A stretch of DNA of 64,000 nucleotides from Pseudomonadota bacterium (GTDB lineage Bacteria; Pseudomonadota; Gammaproteobacteria; Xanthomonadales; Xanthomonadaceae): positions 14,043 through 78,042 of the forward strand of contig JAEWBY010000072.1 of assembly GCA_023390905.1 (NCBI GenBank), written 5' to 3'. The notes beneath the pieces are model-generated. The model saw nothing but the letters and a program-made list of their open reading frames with translations, did not search any database and was not told the DNA's origin. Made by a program: the position numbers and the translations under genes. The stretch's first letter is position 1; each line of letters opens with the position of its first letter. Positions 1 through 9,577 of this stretch are shown here, one piece after another.

Positions 1-162
1 CGTGTTGGCGTCGTGGATGAGGTGCCACAGTTCCTTGACGAACAGGAACACGTACACGCCCTGCGCGACGATCAGGCCCAGGTACAACGGCAACTGCAGC
101 CAGCGCGACGCGAATATCAGCGTGGGGAGGAATCCGAGGCGTGCGTGGGCGGGCTGCGACAT
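1..162 (-). CDS. UPF0114 (YqhA-like) membrane protein, N-terminal part
   Basis: The first 54 codons of a minus-strand gene read off the left edge of the window. Translation starts at the ATG complementary to 160-162 and shows a short polar N-terminus, then the segment FASRWLQLPLYLGL and a hydrophobic helix ending VYVFLFVKELWHL. The RW-PLYLGL pattern at the start of the first transmembrane helix is characteristic of the UPF0114/YqhA family of small inner-membrane proteins of unknown function. The gene is cut by the window, not broken. It points away from the GST gene, leaving about 108 bases between the two starts for divergent promoters; TACACT at 238-243 is a possible -10 for the GST side. 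Confidence 0.75.
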   Translation of the reverse strand, partial: MSQPAHARLGFLPTLIFASRWLQLPLYLGLIVAQGVYVFLFVKELWHLIHDANT

Positions 163-270
163 GGAAGCGGCGGGCCGGAAGTGGGAGAGCGCGCAGGTTA
201 CCGGGCCGTGCCGGTACTGCCAACCCGAACGGGACGTTACACTCGGCGCTCGCGTTCCCGGGGCCCGCTC

Positions 271-969
271 ATGATTGACCTGTATTACTGGCCGACTCCC
301 AACGGCCACAAGATCACCCTGTTCCTCGAGGAAACCGGCCTGCCCTACACGATCAAGCCGGTCAACATCGGCGCCGGTGATCAGTTCAAGCCCGAATTCC
401 TGGCGCTATCGCCCAACAATAAGATGCCGGCGATCGTCGATCACGCCCCGGCGGACGGCGGCGCGCCGCTGAGCGTGTTCGAGTCCGGCGCGATCCTGCT
501 GTATCTGGCGGAAAAGACCGGCCGGTTCCTGCCCGCCGATGCGCGTGGCCGGATCGCCACGCTGGAATGGCTGTTCTGGCAGATGGGCGGGCTGGGCCCG
601 ATGACCGGCCAGATGGGTCATTTCAATGTGTACGCACCCGAGCCGGTCCCTTACGCGATCGAACGCTATGGCCACGAAGTCGAGCGCCTGCACGGCGTGA
701 TCGACGCGCGCCTGTCGAAGCAGGCGTTCCTCGCCGGCGATGAATACAGCATCGCCGACATGGCGAGCCATCCGTGGATTGGCGCGTATGAAAAGTTGCC
801 GGTCGATTTCGACAGGTTCCCCCATCTCGGGCGCTGGCACCAGGCCATCGCCGGACGACCCGCCACGCAGCGCGCGTATGCGCTGCGCCAGCAGGTAAAT
901 CCCAAGGCCGGCCAGCCGCTGACCGATGAAGAGCGCAAGCACCTGTTCAACCAAGGACCTCGCCCGTGA
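271..969 (+). CDS. yfcG: Glutathione-dependent disulfide-bond oxidoreductase, YfcG/Nu-class GST
   Basis: A 232-residue cytosolic GST. The thioredoxin-fold half opens with the Nu-class signature YYWPTPNGHKITLFLEE and continues through SPNNKMPAIVDH and FESGAILLYLAEKTG, the glutathione-binding loop (cis-Pro in KMPAI, Glu-Ser in ESGA). The helical half contains FWQMGGLGPMTGQ, also typical of E. coli YfcG/YghU, which reduce small disulfides with glutathione rather than conjugating. An upstream in-frame extension to base 13 has no similarity to the family, so the ATG at 271 is chosen. The stop overlaps the next start (TGATG at 967-971), so the gene is probably cotranscribed with the peptidase gene. 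Confidence 0.92.
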   Translation: MIDLYYWPTPNGHKITLFLEETGLPYTIKPVNIGAGDQFKPEFLALSPNNKMPAIVDHAPADGGAPLSVFESGAILLYLAEKTGRFLPADARGRIATLEWLFWQMGGLGPMTGQMGHFNVYAPEPVPYAIERYGHEVERLHGVIDARLSKQAFLAGDEYSIADMASHPWIGAYEKLPVDFDRFPHLGRWHQAIAGRPATQRAYALRQQVNPKAGQPLTDEERKHLFNQGPRP

Positions 970-3227
970 TGAAGAAACGTCTTGCCCGGCCGCTGACCGG
1001 CCTGTTCCTCGCCGCGTGCGTCGCGGCCACCTTCCAGATCGCCATGATGCCCGTCGCCCGCGCCGAAAAACTGACCCTGGAAGCCCTGACCGGTGATGTA
1101 TCGCTGTCCGGTCCTTCGCTGATGAAGGCCAAGATTTCACCGGACGGCCAGCGGGTGACCTTCCTGCGCGGCAAGGCCGACAACCGCTTCCAGCTCGATC
1201 TGTGGGAATACGACATCGCCAGTGGGCAGACCCGCATGCTGGTCGATTCCAAGGTCGTGTTGCCGGGCACCGAAAACCTCAGCGATGAGGAAAAGGCCCG
1301 CCGCGAACGCCAGCGCATCGCCGCGCTGTCGGGCATCGTCGATTACCAGTTCTCGCCCGATGGCCAGCGCCTGCTGTTCCCGCTCGGCGGCGAACTGTAT
1401 CTCTACGATCTGGGCAGGACCGGCAGCGATGCAGTGCGCAAGCTGACCCGCGGCGGCGGTTTCGCCACCGACGCCAAGGTCTCGCCGAAGGGCGGGTTCG
1501 TCAGTTTCATCCGTGATCGCAACCTGTGGGTCATCGATCTTTCCAGCGGCAAGGAAACGCAGCTCACGCGCGATGGCTCGGAGGTCATCGGCAACGGCGT
1601 GGCCGAGTTCGTCGCCGACGAGGAAATGGATCGCCACACCGGTTACTGGTGGGCGCCGGATGATTCGGCGATCGCCTTCGCGCGCATCGACGAGTCGCAG
1701 GTGCCGGTGCAGAAGCGGTTCGAGATCTACGCCGATCGCGCCGACATCGTCGAGCAGCGCTATCCGGCGGCCGGCGATCCCAACGTGCTGATCCAGCTCG
1801 GCGTGATCTCGCCCGCCGGCGGTGCGCCGAAATGGCTGGATCTGGGCCCGGACAAGGACATCTACCTAGCGCGGATGAACTGGCGCGACGCACGCCATCC
1901 GACCTTCCAGCGCCAGTCGCGCAACCAGCGCAGGCTCGAACTCATCGAGGCGGATCTGGACACCGGCAAGCAGCGCACGCTGATCACCGACACCAGCGAC
2001 ACCTGGATCAACCTCAACAACAATCTGCGCTTCCTCAAGGACGGGCGCATCCTCTGGTCCAGCGAGAAGACCGGCTACGAGCATCTGTACCTGTTCGATC
2101 GCGACGGCAAGCCGCTCAGGCAGCTCACCTCGGGCGACTGGATGGTCGAGGACGTGGTCGCACTGGATGAAGCCAAGGGGCTGGTGTATTTCACCGCCAC
2201 CGAAGCCTCGCCGCTGGAACGCCAGCTCTATGCGGTTTCGCTGGGCGGCGACGGCAAGCCCGTGCGCCTGACCAAAGCCGAAGGCATGCATGGCGTGGCC
2301 TTCAGCGAGAACGCGCAGGTCTACATCGACAGCTGGTCCAATCCGTCCACGCCGCCGCAGGTGGAACTGCACCGCGCCGACGGCACGCTGGTCACCGCGC
2401 TGATCAAGAACGAGCTGTCCGATCCGCAGCATCCGTTCGCCCGGTACAAGGACGCGCAGCGCCCGATCGAATACGGCACGCTCAAGGCCGAGGACGGGCA
2501 GACGCTGCACTACAGCCTGATCAAGCCGGCTGGCTTCGATCCATCGAAGAAGTATCCGGTGGTGGTCAATGTCTACGGCGGTCCGGCGGGCCAGACCGTG
2601 ATGCGCAGCTGGTCGCCGAGTTTCGATCAGTATCTGGCGCAGAACGGCTATGCGGTGTTCTCCATCGACAACCGGGGCACGCCGCGGCGCGGGCAGAAAT
2701 TCCTCAGTGCGCTGTTCCGCAAGCAGGGCACCGTCGAGGTGGCTGACCAGCTCAAGGGCGTGGAATTCCTCAAGTCGCAGCCGTGGGTCGATGGTTCGCG
2801 CATCGGCGTGTACGGCTGGTCCAACGGCGGCTACATGACGCTGATGCTGCTGGCCAAGGCGTCCAATGCGTATGCCTGTGGTGCGGCGGGCGCGCCGGTT
2901 ACCGACTGGGCGCTGTACGACACGCATTACACCGAGCGCTACATGGATCTGCCGAAGGACAACGTCGCCGGCTATCGCGAAGGTTCGGTGTTCACGCATC
3001 TGGACGGGCTGACCAGCCAGTTGCTGCTGCTGCACGGCATGGCCGACGACAACGTGCTGTTCACCAACTCGACCAAGCTGATGAGCGCCCTGCAGCAGCG
3101 CGGCAAGACGTTCGAACTGATGACCTATCCGGGCGCCAAGCACGGCCTGCGCGGCAAGGATGCACTGCATCGCTTGAAGGTCACCGAGGACTTCTTCCAG
3201 CGTTGCCTGAAACCGGCCGCGAACTGA
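969..3227 (+). CDS. Secreted dipeptidyl peptidase IV (S9B prolyl oligopeptidase family)
   Basis: 752 residues with a signal peptide (about 1-32, ending ARA). An eight-bladed propeller domain is followed by a C-terminal alpha/beta hydrolase. The propeller carries the Glu-Glu pair (ADEEMDRHTGYWW, E218-E219) that anchors the substrate amino terminus in DPP IV. The catalytic triad is visible: Ser618 in GWSNGGYM, Asp694 in HGMADDNVLF and His725 in YPGAKHGLRG. These enzymes release X-Pro dipeptides and in Xanthomonadaceae act in the periplasm or at the cell surface in peptide scavenging. GTG at 966 is an alternative start, but ATG at 969 gives the better signal peptide. It overlaps the upstream GST gene by one base. 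Confidence 0.93.
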   Translation: MKKRLARPLTGLFLAACVAATFQIAMMPVARAEKLTLEALTGDVSLSGPSLMKAKISPDGQRVTFLRGKADNRFQLDLWEYDIASGQTRMLVDSKVVLPGTENLSDEEKARRERQRIAALSGIVDYQFSPDGQRLLFPLGGELYLYDLGRTGSDAVRKLTRGGGFATDAKVSPKGGFVSFIRDRNLWVIDLSSGKETQLTRDGSEVIGNGVAEFVADEEMDRHTGYWWAPDDSAIAFARIDESQVPVQKRFEIYADRADIVEQRYPAAGDPNVLIQLGVISPAGGAPKWLDLGPDKDIYLARMNWRDARHPTFQRQSRNQRRLELIEADLDTGKQRTLITDTSDTWINLNNNLRFLKDGRILWSSEKTGYEHLYLFDRDGKPLRQLTSGDWMVEDVVALDEAKGLVYFTATEASPLERQLYAVSLGGDGKPVRLTKAEGMHGVAFSENAQVYIDSWSNPSTPPQVELHRADGTLVTALIKNELSDPQHPFARYKDAQRPIEYGTLKAEDGQTLHYSLIKPAGFDPSKKYPVVVNVYGGPAGQTVMRSWSPSFDQYLAQNGYAVFSIDNRGTPRRGQKFLSALFRKQGTVEVADQLKGVEFLKSQPWVDGSRIGVYGWSNGGYMTLMLLAKASNAYACGAAGAPVTDWALYDTHYTERYMDLPKDNVAGYREGSVFTHLDGLTSQLLLLHGMADDNVLFTNSTKLMSALQQRGKTFELMTYPGAKHGLRGKDALHRLKVTEDFFQRCLKPAAN

Positions 3228-3338
3228 GCGGCAGCACGGGACAGGGACGTCCCTCGTGCGAGCGCGCGGCAATCACCGCGCGCTGACCGGATCCGTCCGC
3301 AATCGGCGTGCGTTGAGCGACAGATGCCGGAGAACGCC

Positions 3339-3785
3339 ATGAACACGACCGTGCCGCCGCCCGGCTGGTGGAATCGCAACTGGAAGTGGTTCCTGCCCGT
3401 GCTCATCGCGACGGGGCTCGCGCTGCTCGCGGGCTTCGTGCTTGCGATTGCGTTTTTCGTGATGCGGATGATCAGCGGATCCGAGCCGTACCAGACCGCG
3501 CTGTCGCGGGCGCGCGGCAATGCGCAGGTCATCGCCGCGCTCGGCGAACCGCTGGAGCCGGGCGTGTTCACCATGGGCAATATCGCCACCGACGGCAGCG
3601 GCGGTGGTGAAGCCAATTTCGCCATTCCGCTGCACGGCCCACGCGGCAAGGCGACGCTCCATGTCGAGGCCAGGCGCTCAGCCGACCAGTGGGACTACGC
3701 GACGCTGATGGTCGTGATCCCGGCACGCGATCTGCGTGTGGATCTGCGCACCGATGCGGCCGAACGCCAGCCCGATTCGTTCTGA
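3339..3785 (+). CDS. Coa1-like single-pass membrane protein
   Basis: 148 residues. A cytoplasmic GWWNRNWKW segment leads into one transmembrane helix (about 15-40), followed by a small soluble domain with SEPYQTALSRARGN and the pattern VIAALGEPLEPG. This is the arrangement of the Coa1 family (cytochrome c oxidase assembly factor 1-like). Bacterial members are widespread but their role is not established. ATG at 3339 is preferred over 3324 because GGAG sits about six bases before it. The downstream lipoprotein gene is convergent, so the gene appears to be a single-gene unit. Confidence 0.75.
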   Translation: MNTTVPPPGWWNRNWKWFLPVLIATGLALLAGFVLAIAFFVMRMISGSEPYQTALSRARGNAQVIAALGEPLEPGVFTMGNIATDGSGGGEANFAIPLHGPRGKATLHVEARRSADQWDYATLMVVIPARDLRVDLRTDAAERQPDSF

Positions 3786-3851
3786 GTCACGCGCGATGGA
3801 TGCATCCGCTCCCAGCGTGATCTCCGCCGCGGGACAGTGCGGTGGGAGCGC

Positions 3852-4295
3852 TTACGGCGTCGTCGCCGGAGCCGAAGGCTGCGCCGCATCCGGCACCCAG
3901 ATCGCCACGCCGGCTGCGCGCTTCTGCGTGGTGGGAATGCCGATGCCCACGCCGCCTGCCGTGTGGCTGCCATAGCTGCCCGCACCCACCGACATGCCGA
4001 CCGGCGAACCGCTCGATCCCACGCCGACCAGCACCACGCCATTGGCGCCCAGCGCCGCGGCTTCCTTCTTCAGCCGTGCGACGGCCGCGTCGGTCTGGCC
4101 CTGCGTGCCGAAGCCGACCGCGCTGGTGGCTTCGAGCTGCGCGATCTCCACCGAGCCCGCGGGGGGCGTCGAATAGACCTGCACCTGAGACGGATCGATC
4201 GGCGCCCGGGCCTGTCCGAGCATGACCTTGGAGGCGCCGGCGCAACCGGCCAGCAGGAAGACGAATCCCAGCAGAGCAGCAACACGGACGGTCAT
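3852..4295 (-). CDS. Outer-membrane lipoprotein of unknown function
   Basis: 147 residues with a lipoprotein signal (LLGFVFLLAGC, lipobox LAGC). The mature part has one compact domain with YSTPPAGSVEIAQLEA and KKEAAALGANGVVLVGVG, then a Gly/Ser-rich stretch. The 'A-lGANgVVl' strand-helix pattern is shared by small lipoproteins of the DUF4156/RcsF/YbjQ-like fold. That is as far as I can place it. The penultimate residue after Cys is Ala, so outer-membrane sorting is expected. It is convergent with the Coa1-like gene and divergent from xanB2, with about 130 bases between starts. Confidence 0.65.
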   Translation of the reverse strand: MTVRVAALLGFVFLLAGCAGASKVMLGQARAPIDPSQVQVYSTPPAGSVEIAQLEATSAVGFGTQGQTDAAVARLKKEAAALGANGVVLVGVGSSGSPVGMSVGAGSYGSHTAGGVGIGIPTTQKRAAGVAIWVPDAAQPSAPATTP

Positions 4296-4423
4296 GGCGT
4301 TTCTCCCTTGAATGGTCGAATCATCGTCCCATCCGCGTGAATATGGCATGTCCCGGGCCGATGCGTGGCTTTGATGGCAGCGCGCTATCATGCGCGCCTG
4401 TTCATGCGCATCCGCCTGTCCCG

Positions 4424-5443
4424 ATGAATGTCGTCCCCGACTTCCAGCCCAGCGCCGCGCGGCTGGCGGTCGACTATGTGCCCGTCACCGCGTTGTCGGC
4501 CGAACTGGAACGCGAGGACACGCTCGCCGTGTTCGGCTTCGGGCGCTCGGCGCCGGGCCGCGATCTGGTCCCCGATCCGCGCTACCTCAACGTCCCGCTG
4601 CAACCGCTGCGCGGACAGGCGCGACTGGAAGTCTGGCGCAGCGCGCATCCGGTGATCGCCGGTGAACGCGACGGCGTGCGCTGGGCCAGCGATGGCGAAC
4701 TGCAGTTCGGCGTGCTGGAAATCGACGAATCGGACACAGGCATCCTGTCGGCCAGCGAACTGGCCTACCGGCGACTGACCGGTTTCTGGCACGCCAGCGA
4801 ATATCCGCACCTGCTGCGCATCTGGAACTACTTCGCCGACATCACCCGCGGCGACGGCGATCACGAGCGCTACCGGCAGTTCTGCGTGGGGCGCGTACGC
4901 GGCCTGGGCGAGCTCGATACCGGCGCACTGCCCGCCGCCACCGCGATCGGCACGCGCGAACGTGGCCGCGTATTGCAGGTGTACTGGCTGAGCGCGCGCC
5001 AGCCTGGGCGTTCGCTGGAGAACCCGCGTCAGGTCAGCGCATATCGCTATCCGCGCGAATACGGCCCGCAGTCGCCGAGCTTCGCGCGCGCACTGCTGCC
5101 CGTCGCCGCCCCGTCATTGCCGTTGTTCCTGTCCGGCACCGCCGCGATCGTGGGCCACGCTTCGCAGCACGTCGAATCGCTGAAGGCGCAGCTCGATGAA
5201 ACATTGACCAACCTGGACAGCGTGATCGGCGCCGCGCGCGCGGTGCGTGGCGATGTGCCACCGCATCTGGATGCGCGCTCGCGCCTGAAGGTGTACGTGC
5301 GCGATGCCGTGGATGCCGATGAAGTGGCCGCGCAACTGTCCGCCCGCCTCGGTGATCAGGTGCCATGGATCATGCTGCTGGCCGATGTCTGCCGGCGCGA
5401 GCTGCGCGTGGAAATCGAAGGCATGCACGGGCTGGTGGCTTGA
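4424..5443 (+). CDS. xanB2: XanB2-type chorismatase (3-/4-hydroxybenzoate synthase)
   Basis: 339 residues matching the FkbO/Hyg5/XanB2 chorismatase family: VFGFGRSAPG near the N-terminus, FWHASEYPHLLRIWNYFADIT and YRQFCVGRVRGL in the middle, and a C-terminal RRELRVEIEGMHG segment carrying the conserved acidic residue near E330-E332. Xanthomonas XanB2 splits chorismate into 3- and 4-hydroxybenzoate and pyruvate, feeding the xanthomonadin pigment and ubiquinone respectively. The ATG at 4424 is chosen; a GTG at 4337 would add an unrelated tail. TATCAT at 4386-4391 is a candidate -10. No pigment gene lies beside it here; the neighbours are a small membrane protein and a lipoprotein. Confidence 0.88.
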   Translation: MNVVPDFQPSAARLAVDYVPVTALSAELEREDTLAVFGFGRSAPGRDLVPDPRYLNVPLQPLRGQARLEVWRSAHPVIAGERDGVRWASDGELQFGVLEIDESDTGILSASELAYRRLTGFWHASEYPHLLRIWNYFADITRGDGDHERYRQFCVGRVRGLGELDTGALPAATAIGTRERGRVLQVYWLSARQPGRSLENPRQVSAYRYPREYGPQSPSFARALLPVAAPSLPLFLSGTAAIVGHASQHVESLKAQLDETLTNLDSVIGAARAVRGDVPPHLDARSRLKVYVRDAVDADEVAAQLSARLGDQVPWIMLLADVCRRELRVEIEGMHGLVA

Positions 5444-5506
5444 TCGCGGGCCGCGCCAACCTATAGTGTCGCCATCCCGGCGCGGTGCCGGACTGGAGCG
5501 CACGCC

Positions 5507-5755
5507 ATGGGTCTGATCAGTCTGCTGTGGGGCATCGTGTCGATGATCTGCATGGTGCTCGCGCTGATTCCCCTGCTCGGGTGGAGCAACTGGTTCCTCA
5601 TTCCGTTCGCCGCAGTCGGGGCGATCATCGCCGCCATCGGCGTGATGTTCAGCTCGCCCGGAAAGCGCGGCCGCGCCCAGACCGGGCTGGTGCTCAATGG
5701 CATCGTCATCATGGTCGCGATCGGCCGCCTCGTGCTGGGTGGCGGCATCGTCTGA
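5507..5755 (+). CDS. Small two-helix membrane protein, function unknown
   Basis: 82 residues forming three hydrophobic stretches (about 3-23, 28-48 and 60-80) with a short basic loop GKRGRAQTG between the last two. No catalytic motif is visible. It resembles DUF4190-like tiny membrane proteins in having a Gly-rich final helix, but I do not assign a family. GGAG lies about nine bases before the ATG, and TATAGT at 5462-5467 may be its -10. Confidence 0.6.
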   Translation: MGLISLLWGIVSMICMVLALIPLLGWSNWFLIPFAAVGAIIAAIGVMFSSPGKRGRAQTGLVLNGIVIMVAIGRLVLGGGIV

Positions 5756-5935
5756 TGCTTCGGGCCCTGCGCTCGGGCTCGATTGAATTTCACATTCGTT
5801 CAGGCGCAGACTGCGGTCGCCGGGCTTCCCCTTCGTTCCATGCCTGGTTTCCGACCGTTCCTGCGTTCCCGACCAGGCACACGTTCGACCTGGCGCACGC
5901 AGGCTATACCCCTGTGTTATGCAATGGAGAGCGTG

Positions 5936-6406
5936 ATGAACCTGAAGCATCAGCCCTGGTGGCTGCTCGCGGGCATCGCCGTTTGCGTCACCGCCCAGGC
6001 ACTACCGGAACAACCGCAAGATCCGTCCCCCGTCCCCACCGCCACCGACACCACGTCGGCGGGCGTCAAGGTCGCCATCGATCCCAGGACCGGCAAGTTG
6101 CGCGCGCCGACCGAGGAAGAAGCCCGGCAACTGAGCCAGCAGGCGCAGCCGGCCGCGTCGGCGCGTTCGGCCCGTCGCGCCGAGCCACTGGGCGCGGGCA
6201 AGAAGGGCTTCGTCGCGCCCGCATCGGCCACCGAGGCCGCGAGCCAGCAGCGCAGGCTGCCTGCCGGTGGCGTCGCGCAGCAGGTGCCGGAAAGCCTGAT
6301 GACCAACGTCGCCATCCATCGCGACGCCAATGGTCAACTGGTGCCGCAGCACGTGGATACGGATGCGCCGGCCGTTGCGCCGCGCAAGGAGGCCGACGAT
6401 GAATAA
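5936..6406 (+). CDS. Exported 156-residue protein paired with the PA-domain metalloprotease
   Basis: A signal peptide (about 1-23, WWLLAGIAVCVTAQA) precedes a mature chain of low complexity, rich in Ala, Gln, Pro and charged residues. One conserved-looking block is VKVAIDPRTGKLRAPTEEEARQL, which recurs in small xanthomonad secreted proteins of unknown role. The ATG at 5936 is preferred because GGAGA lies about six bases before it; 5924 is possible. The 3' end overlaps the protease start by eight bases (ATG at 6399, stop at 6404-6406), so the two are almost certainly translationally coupled. It could be a chaperone or inhibitor of the protease, which is inference from the coupling only. Confidence 0.7.
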   Translation: MNLKHQPWWLLAGIAVCVTAQALPEQPQDPSPVPTATDTTSAGVKVAIDPRTGKLRAPTEEEARQLSQQAQPAASARSARRAEPLGAGKKGFVAPASATEAASQQRRLPAGGVAQQVPESLMTNVAIHRDANGQLVPQHVDTDAPAVAPRKEADDE

Positions 6407-8018
6407 GAAATTCGCACCGCTGGCCGCCGCGCTGCTTTCGATCGCGTTCGCGCCCGCCGCCAGCGCCGCCGACCTCGTGCTGATCAGCGGCGATGCCGGC
6501 ACGGGCCTGGGCCTGGAAGATCCCACGCCCAAGGCGCCGGAAGGCCAGAATCCGGGCACCACGCTCGGCCAGCAGCGCACCATTGCCTATCAGTTCGCAA
6601 TGGATCTGTGGGGCTCGGTCCTGCAGAGCGAGACCACGGTCTATGTCGGGGCGAGCTTCCAGCCGCTGGCCTGCACGCCGACCAGCGCCACGCTCGGTTC
6701 GGCGGGCACGACCTTCGTGTTCTCCGACTTCGCGCCCGGCGTGGTCGCCGATACGTGGTATCCCTCGGCGCTGGCCGATGCGATCGCCGGCGAAGATCTC
6801 AATCCCGGCTACATCGACATCAACTCGCGGTTCAACGGCGACATCGGCGTCAATCCGGACTGCCTCACCGGCGCCGACTGGTATTACGGCCTCGATGGCA
6901 AGACGCCGGAAGGCAAGATCAATTTCCTCAACGTGGTGATGCACGAGATCGGCCACGGCCTGGGCTTCCAGGGCTTCACCGGATCCAATGGCGCATTCTT
7001 CAACGCGCGCAAGGACATCTATTCGACGTTCGCGTTCGACAATGCCCTCAACAAGACCTTCCCGGAACTGACCCCGGAGCAGCGCGCCAATTCGCTGCGC
7101 AGTACCGGGCAACTGGTCTGGAGCGGCCCGCAGGTCAAGCGCGAGGCACCGCTGGTGCTGGACTACCTCAACGTGATCAACGTGCTGCTGCCGTGGCAGA
7201 TCGCCGGAGGGTATGAAGTCGGCACGGCCTCGTTCGGCCCGAAACCCAGCGTAAGCAACATGCTCGGCTTCATGGTGGCCGCGCAGGACGCGACCGGCCC
7301 CAGCAGCACGGACGCCTGCGAGCCGATCACCAATGCGCCGACCGTGCGCAAGAAGATTGCACTGGTCGATCGTGGCAACTGTCCGTATGTCACCAAGGCG
7401 GCGAACCTGCAGGCGGCGGGCGCGATCGGCATGGTGGTCGCCAACACCGGTCTCGGTGCGCCGGCGATGGGTGGCGTCGACGACACCATCACCATTCCCG
7501 CGGTGAGCGTGTCGCAGGCCGATGGTGCGGTGCTGCGTGCGAACCTGCCGTCTCTGGTCGTGTTCGGACAGGATTATCGTCGCTACCAGGGCGCTGATCG
7601 GAAGGGTCGCGTGCGTCTGTACGCGCCCAATCCATACGAGTCCGGATCTTCGTTCTCGCACTACGACACCAATCTGTCGCCGAATGCGTTGATGGAGCCG
7701 GCGATCACCGACACCCTGCGTGGCGACGTCAACGTCGATCTGACCCCGGCGCTGTTCCGCGACATCGGCTGGACCGTCAATCCGGGCAGCGCGACGATCG
7801 GGGACTGCAACACCCGGGTCGATGTGGTTGACGAAGGCGGCCTGATCGCCGGCGCCAACGTGCAGGCATGGCAGAACCTGTGCGTGAGCAGCAGCGGCAA
7901 TGCGGCGCAGTATCTCGGCTGCATGGACGCCTACCGCAAACGCGCCTCGACCGACCGCGTGCTGGTCGGCGCGCAGGGCGCCAAGGTGCTGGCGTGCGCG
8001 GTGAAGTTCGCCAAGTAA
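6399..8018 (+). CDS. Secreted zinc metalloprotease (metzincin type) with inserted PA domain
   Basis: 539 residues with a clear signal peptide (about 1-24, ending ASAAD). The zinc site is HEIGHGLGF (H182, E183, H186). Around residues 300-375 sits a protease-associated domain (KKIALVDRGNCPYVTKA...GMVVAN), and after it a candidate Met-turn, NALMEP (M432). The PA domain is thus inside the catalytic domain. The family's third zinc ligand is not obvious from the sequence. Several Cys residues (CTP, CLTG, CEP, CPY, CNTR, CVS, CMDA, CAV) fit an extracytoplasmic, disulfide-bonded protein. AAGGAGG is centred nine bases before the ATG. Transcription ends at the hairpin at 8034-8065. Confidence 0.85.
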   Translation: MNKKFAPLAAALLSIAFAPAASAADLVLISGDAGTGLGLEDPTPKAPEGQNPGTTLGQQRTIAYQFAMDLWGSVLQSETTVYVGASFQPLACTPTSATLGSAGTTFVFSDFAPGVVADTWYPSALADAIAGEDLNPGYIDINSRFNGDIGVNPDCLTGADWYYGLDGKTPEGKINFLNVVMHEIGHGLGFQGFTGSNGAFFNARKDIYSTFAFDNALNKTFPELTPEQRANSLRSTGQLVWSGPQVKREAPLVLDYLNVINVLLPWQIAGGYEVGTASFGPKPSVSNMLGFMVAAQDATGPSSTDACEPITNAPTVRKKIALVDRGNCPYVTKAANLQAAGAIGMVVANTGLGAPAMGGVDDTITIPAVSVSQADGAVLRANLPSLVVFGQDYRRYQGADRKGRVRLYAPNPYESGSSFSHYDTNLSPNALMEPAITDTLRGDVNVDLTPALFRDIGWTVNPGSATIGDCNTRVDVVDEGGLIAGANVQAWQNLCVSSSGNAAQYLGCMDAYRKRASTDRVLVGAQGAKVLACAVKFAK

Positions 8019-8033
8019 TCGCACCAGGCTGAA

Positions 8034-8065
8034 GAAAAACGGCGCCGCAGGGCGCCGTTTTTTTT
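8034..8065 (+). terminator. Rho-independent terminator after the metalloprotease gene
   Basis: AAAAAACGGCGCC, loop GCAG, then GGCGCCGTTTTTTTT: a seven-base G+C-rich stem followed by a run of T, 16 bases after the stop codon. The A-run on the left makes it work in both orientations. Confidence 0.93.
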
Positions 8066-8259
8066 GCAACGAGCGCCCCACCTGCCGAGCGTTTGAGCGG
8101 ACATGCGTTGGTGGAGGCCAATCGCAACCGATCACCTTGCCGGGTTCGTCCCGCACACTGCGGCAAATGGTCGCGGCTGAAACGGGCAGGTTCCAGCCTG
8201 GCCCCGGGTCCTGTTGAATTGCGCAGGCGTATGATCGCGTTTCCCCACTGGAGTCCGTG

Positions 8260-9246
<987 letters not shown>

Positions 9247-9305
9247 GGGCTGCAAGCTCAGCATCAACAACCCAACCTGCTGGCTGCCAATAGCTGGGAG
9301 CGCGC

Positions 9306-9509
9306 TTATCGTCGGGCGGAGCTTTTTTTCCGCACGAGGCAGTCCGCGCTTCCCTCGCTGCGCGGCATCACCACACAATAGATGTCCAGCTTGCCGGCCT
9401 TCGGTGCGGGGGCGCTGCCGGTGATCAGCAGTTCGTTCGGGTGCAAGGGATCAACGCCCAGGCTGAGGGTGTTGCTCTCTTTTTTGGAGCGATTATCAAG
9501 ATCGCTCAT
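9306..9509 (-). CDS. Possible small protein of 67 residues, unrecognised
   Basis: A short ORF with no recognisable domain: hydrophilic N-terminus, a PLHPNELLITGSAPAPKAG segment and a basic C-terminus. The only support beyond the open frame is a CAATAAT -10-like motif ending about seven bases before its ATG, the same leaderless layout seen at other genes in this window. It lies in a decayed patch between hemB and aroE and may itself be a remnant. The remaining bases of 9247-9577 show nothing else. Confidence 0.35.
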   Translation of the reverse strand: MSDLDNRSKKESNTLSLGVDPLHPNELLITGSAPAPKAGKLDIYCVVMPRSEGSADCLVRKKSSARR

Positions 9510-9577
9510 GGCTGGATTATTGCATTGCGCTGTCAGATAGAGGCCGGCTGACCGGGTATACGAAAAAGTAACTGTCC

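Noticed and set aside
6066..8156. Minus-strand open frame opposite the metalloprotease
   Set aside because: It crosses the terminator hairpin and has no recognisable domain.
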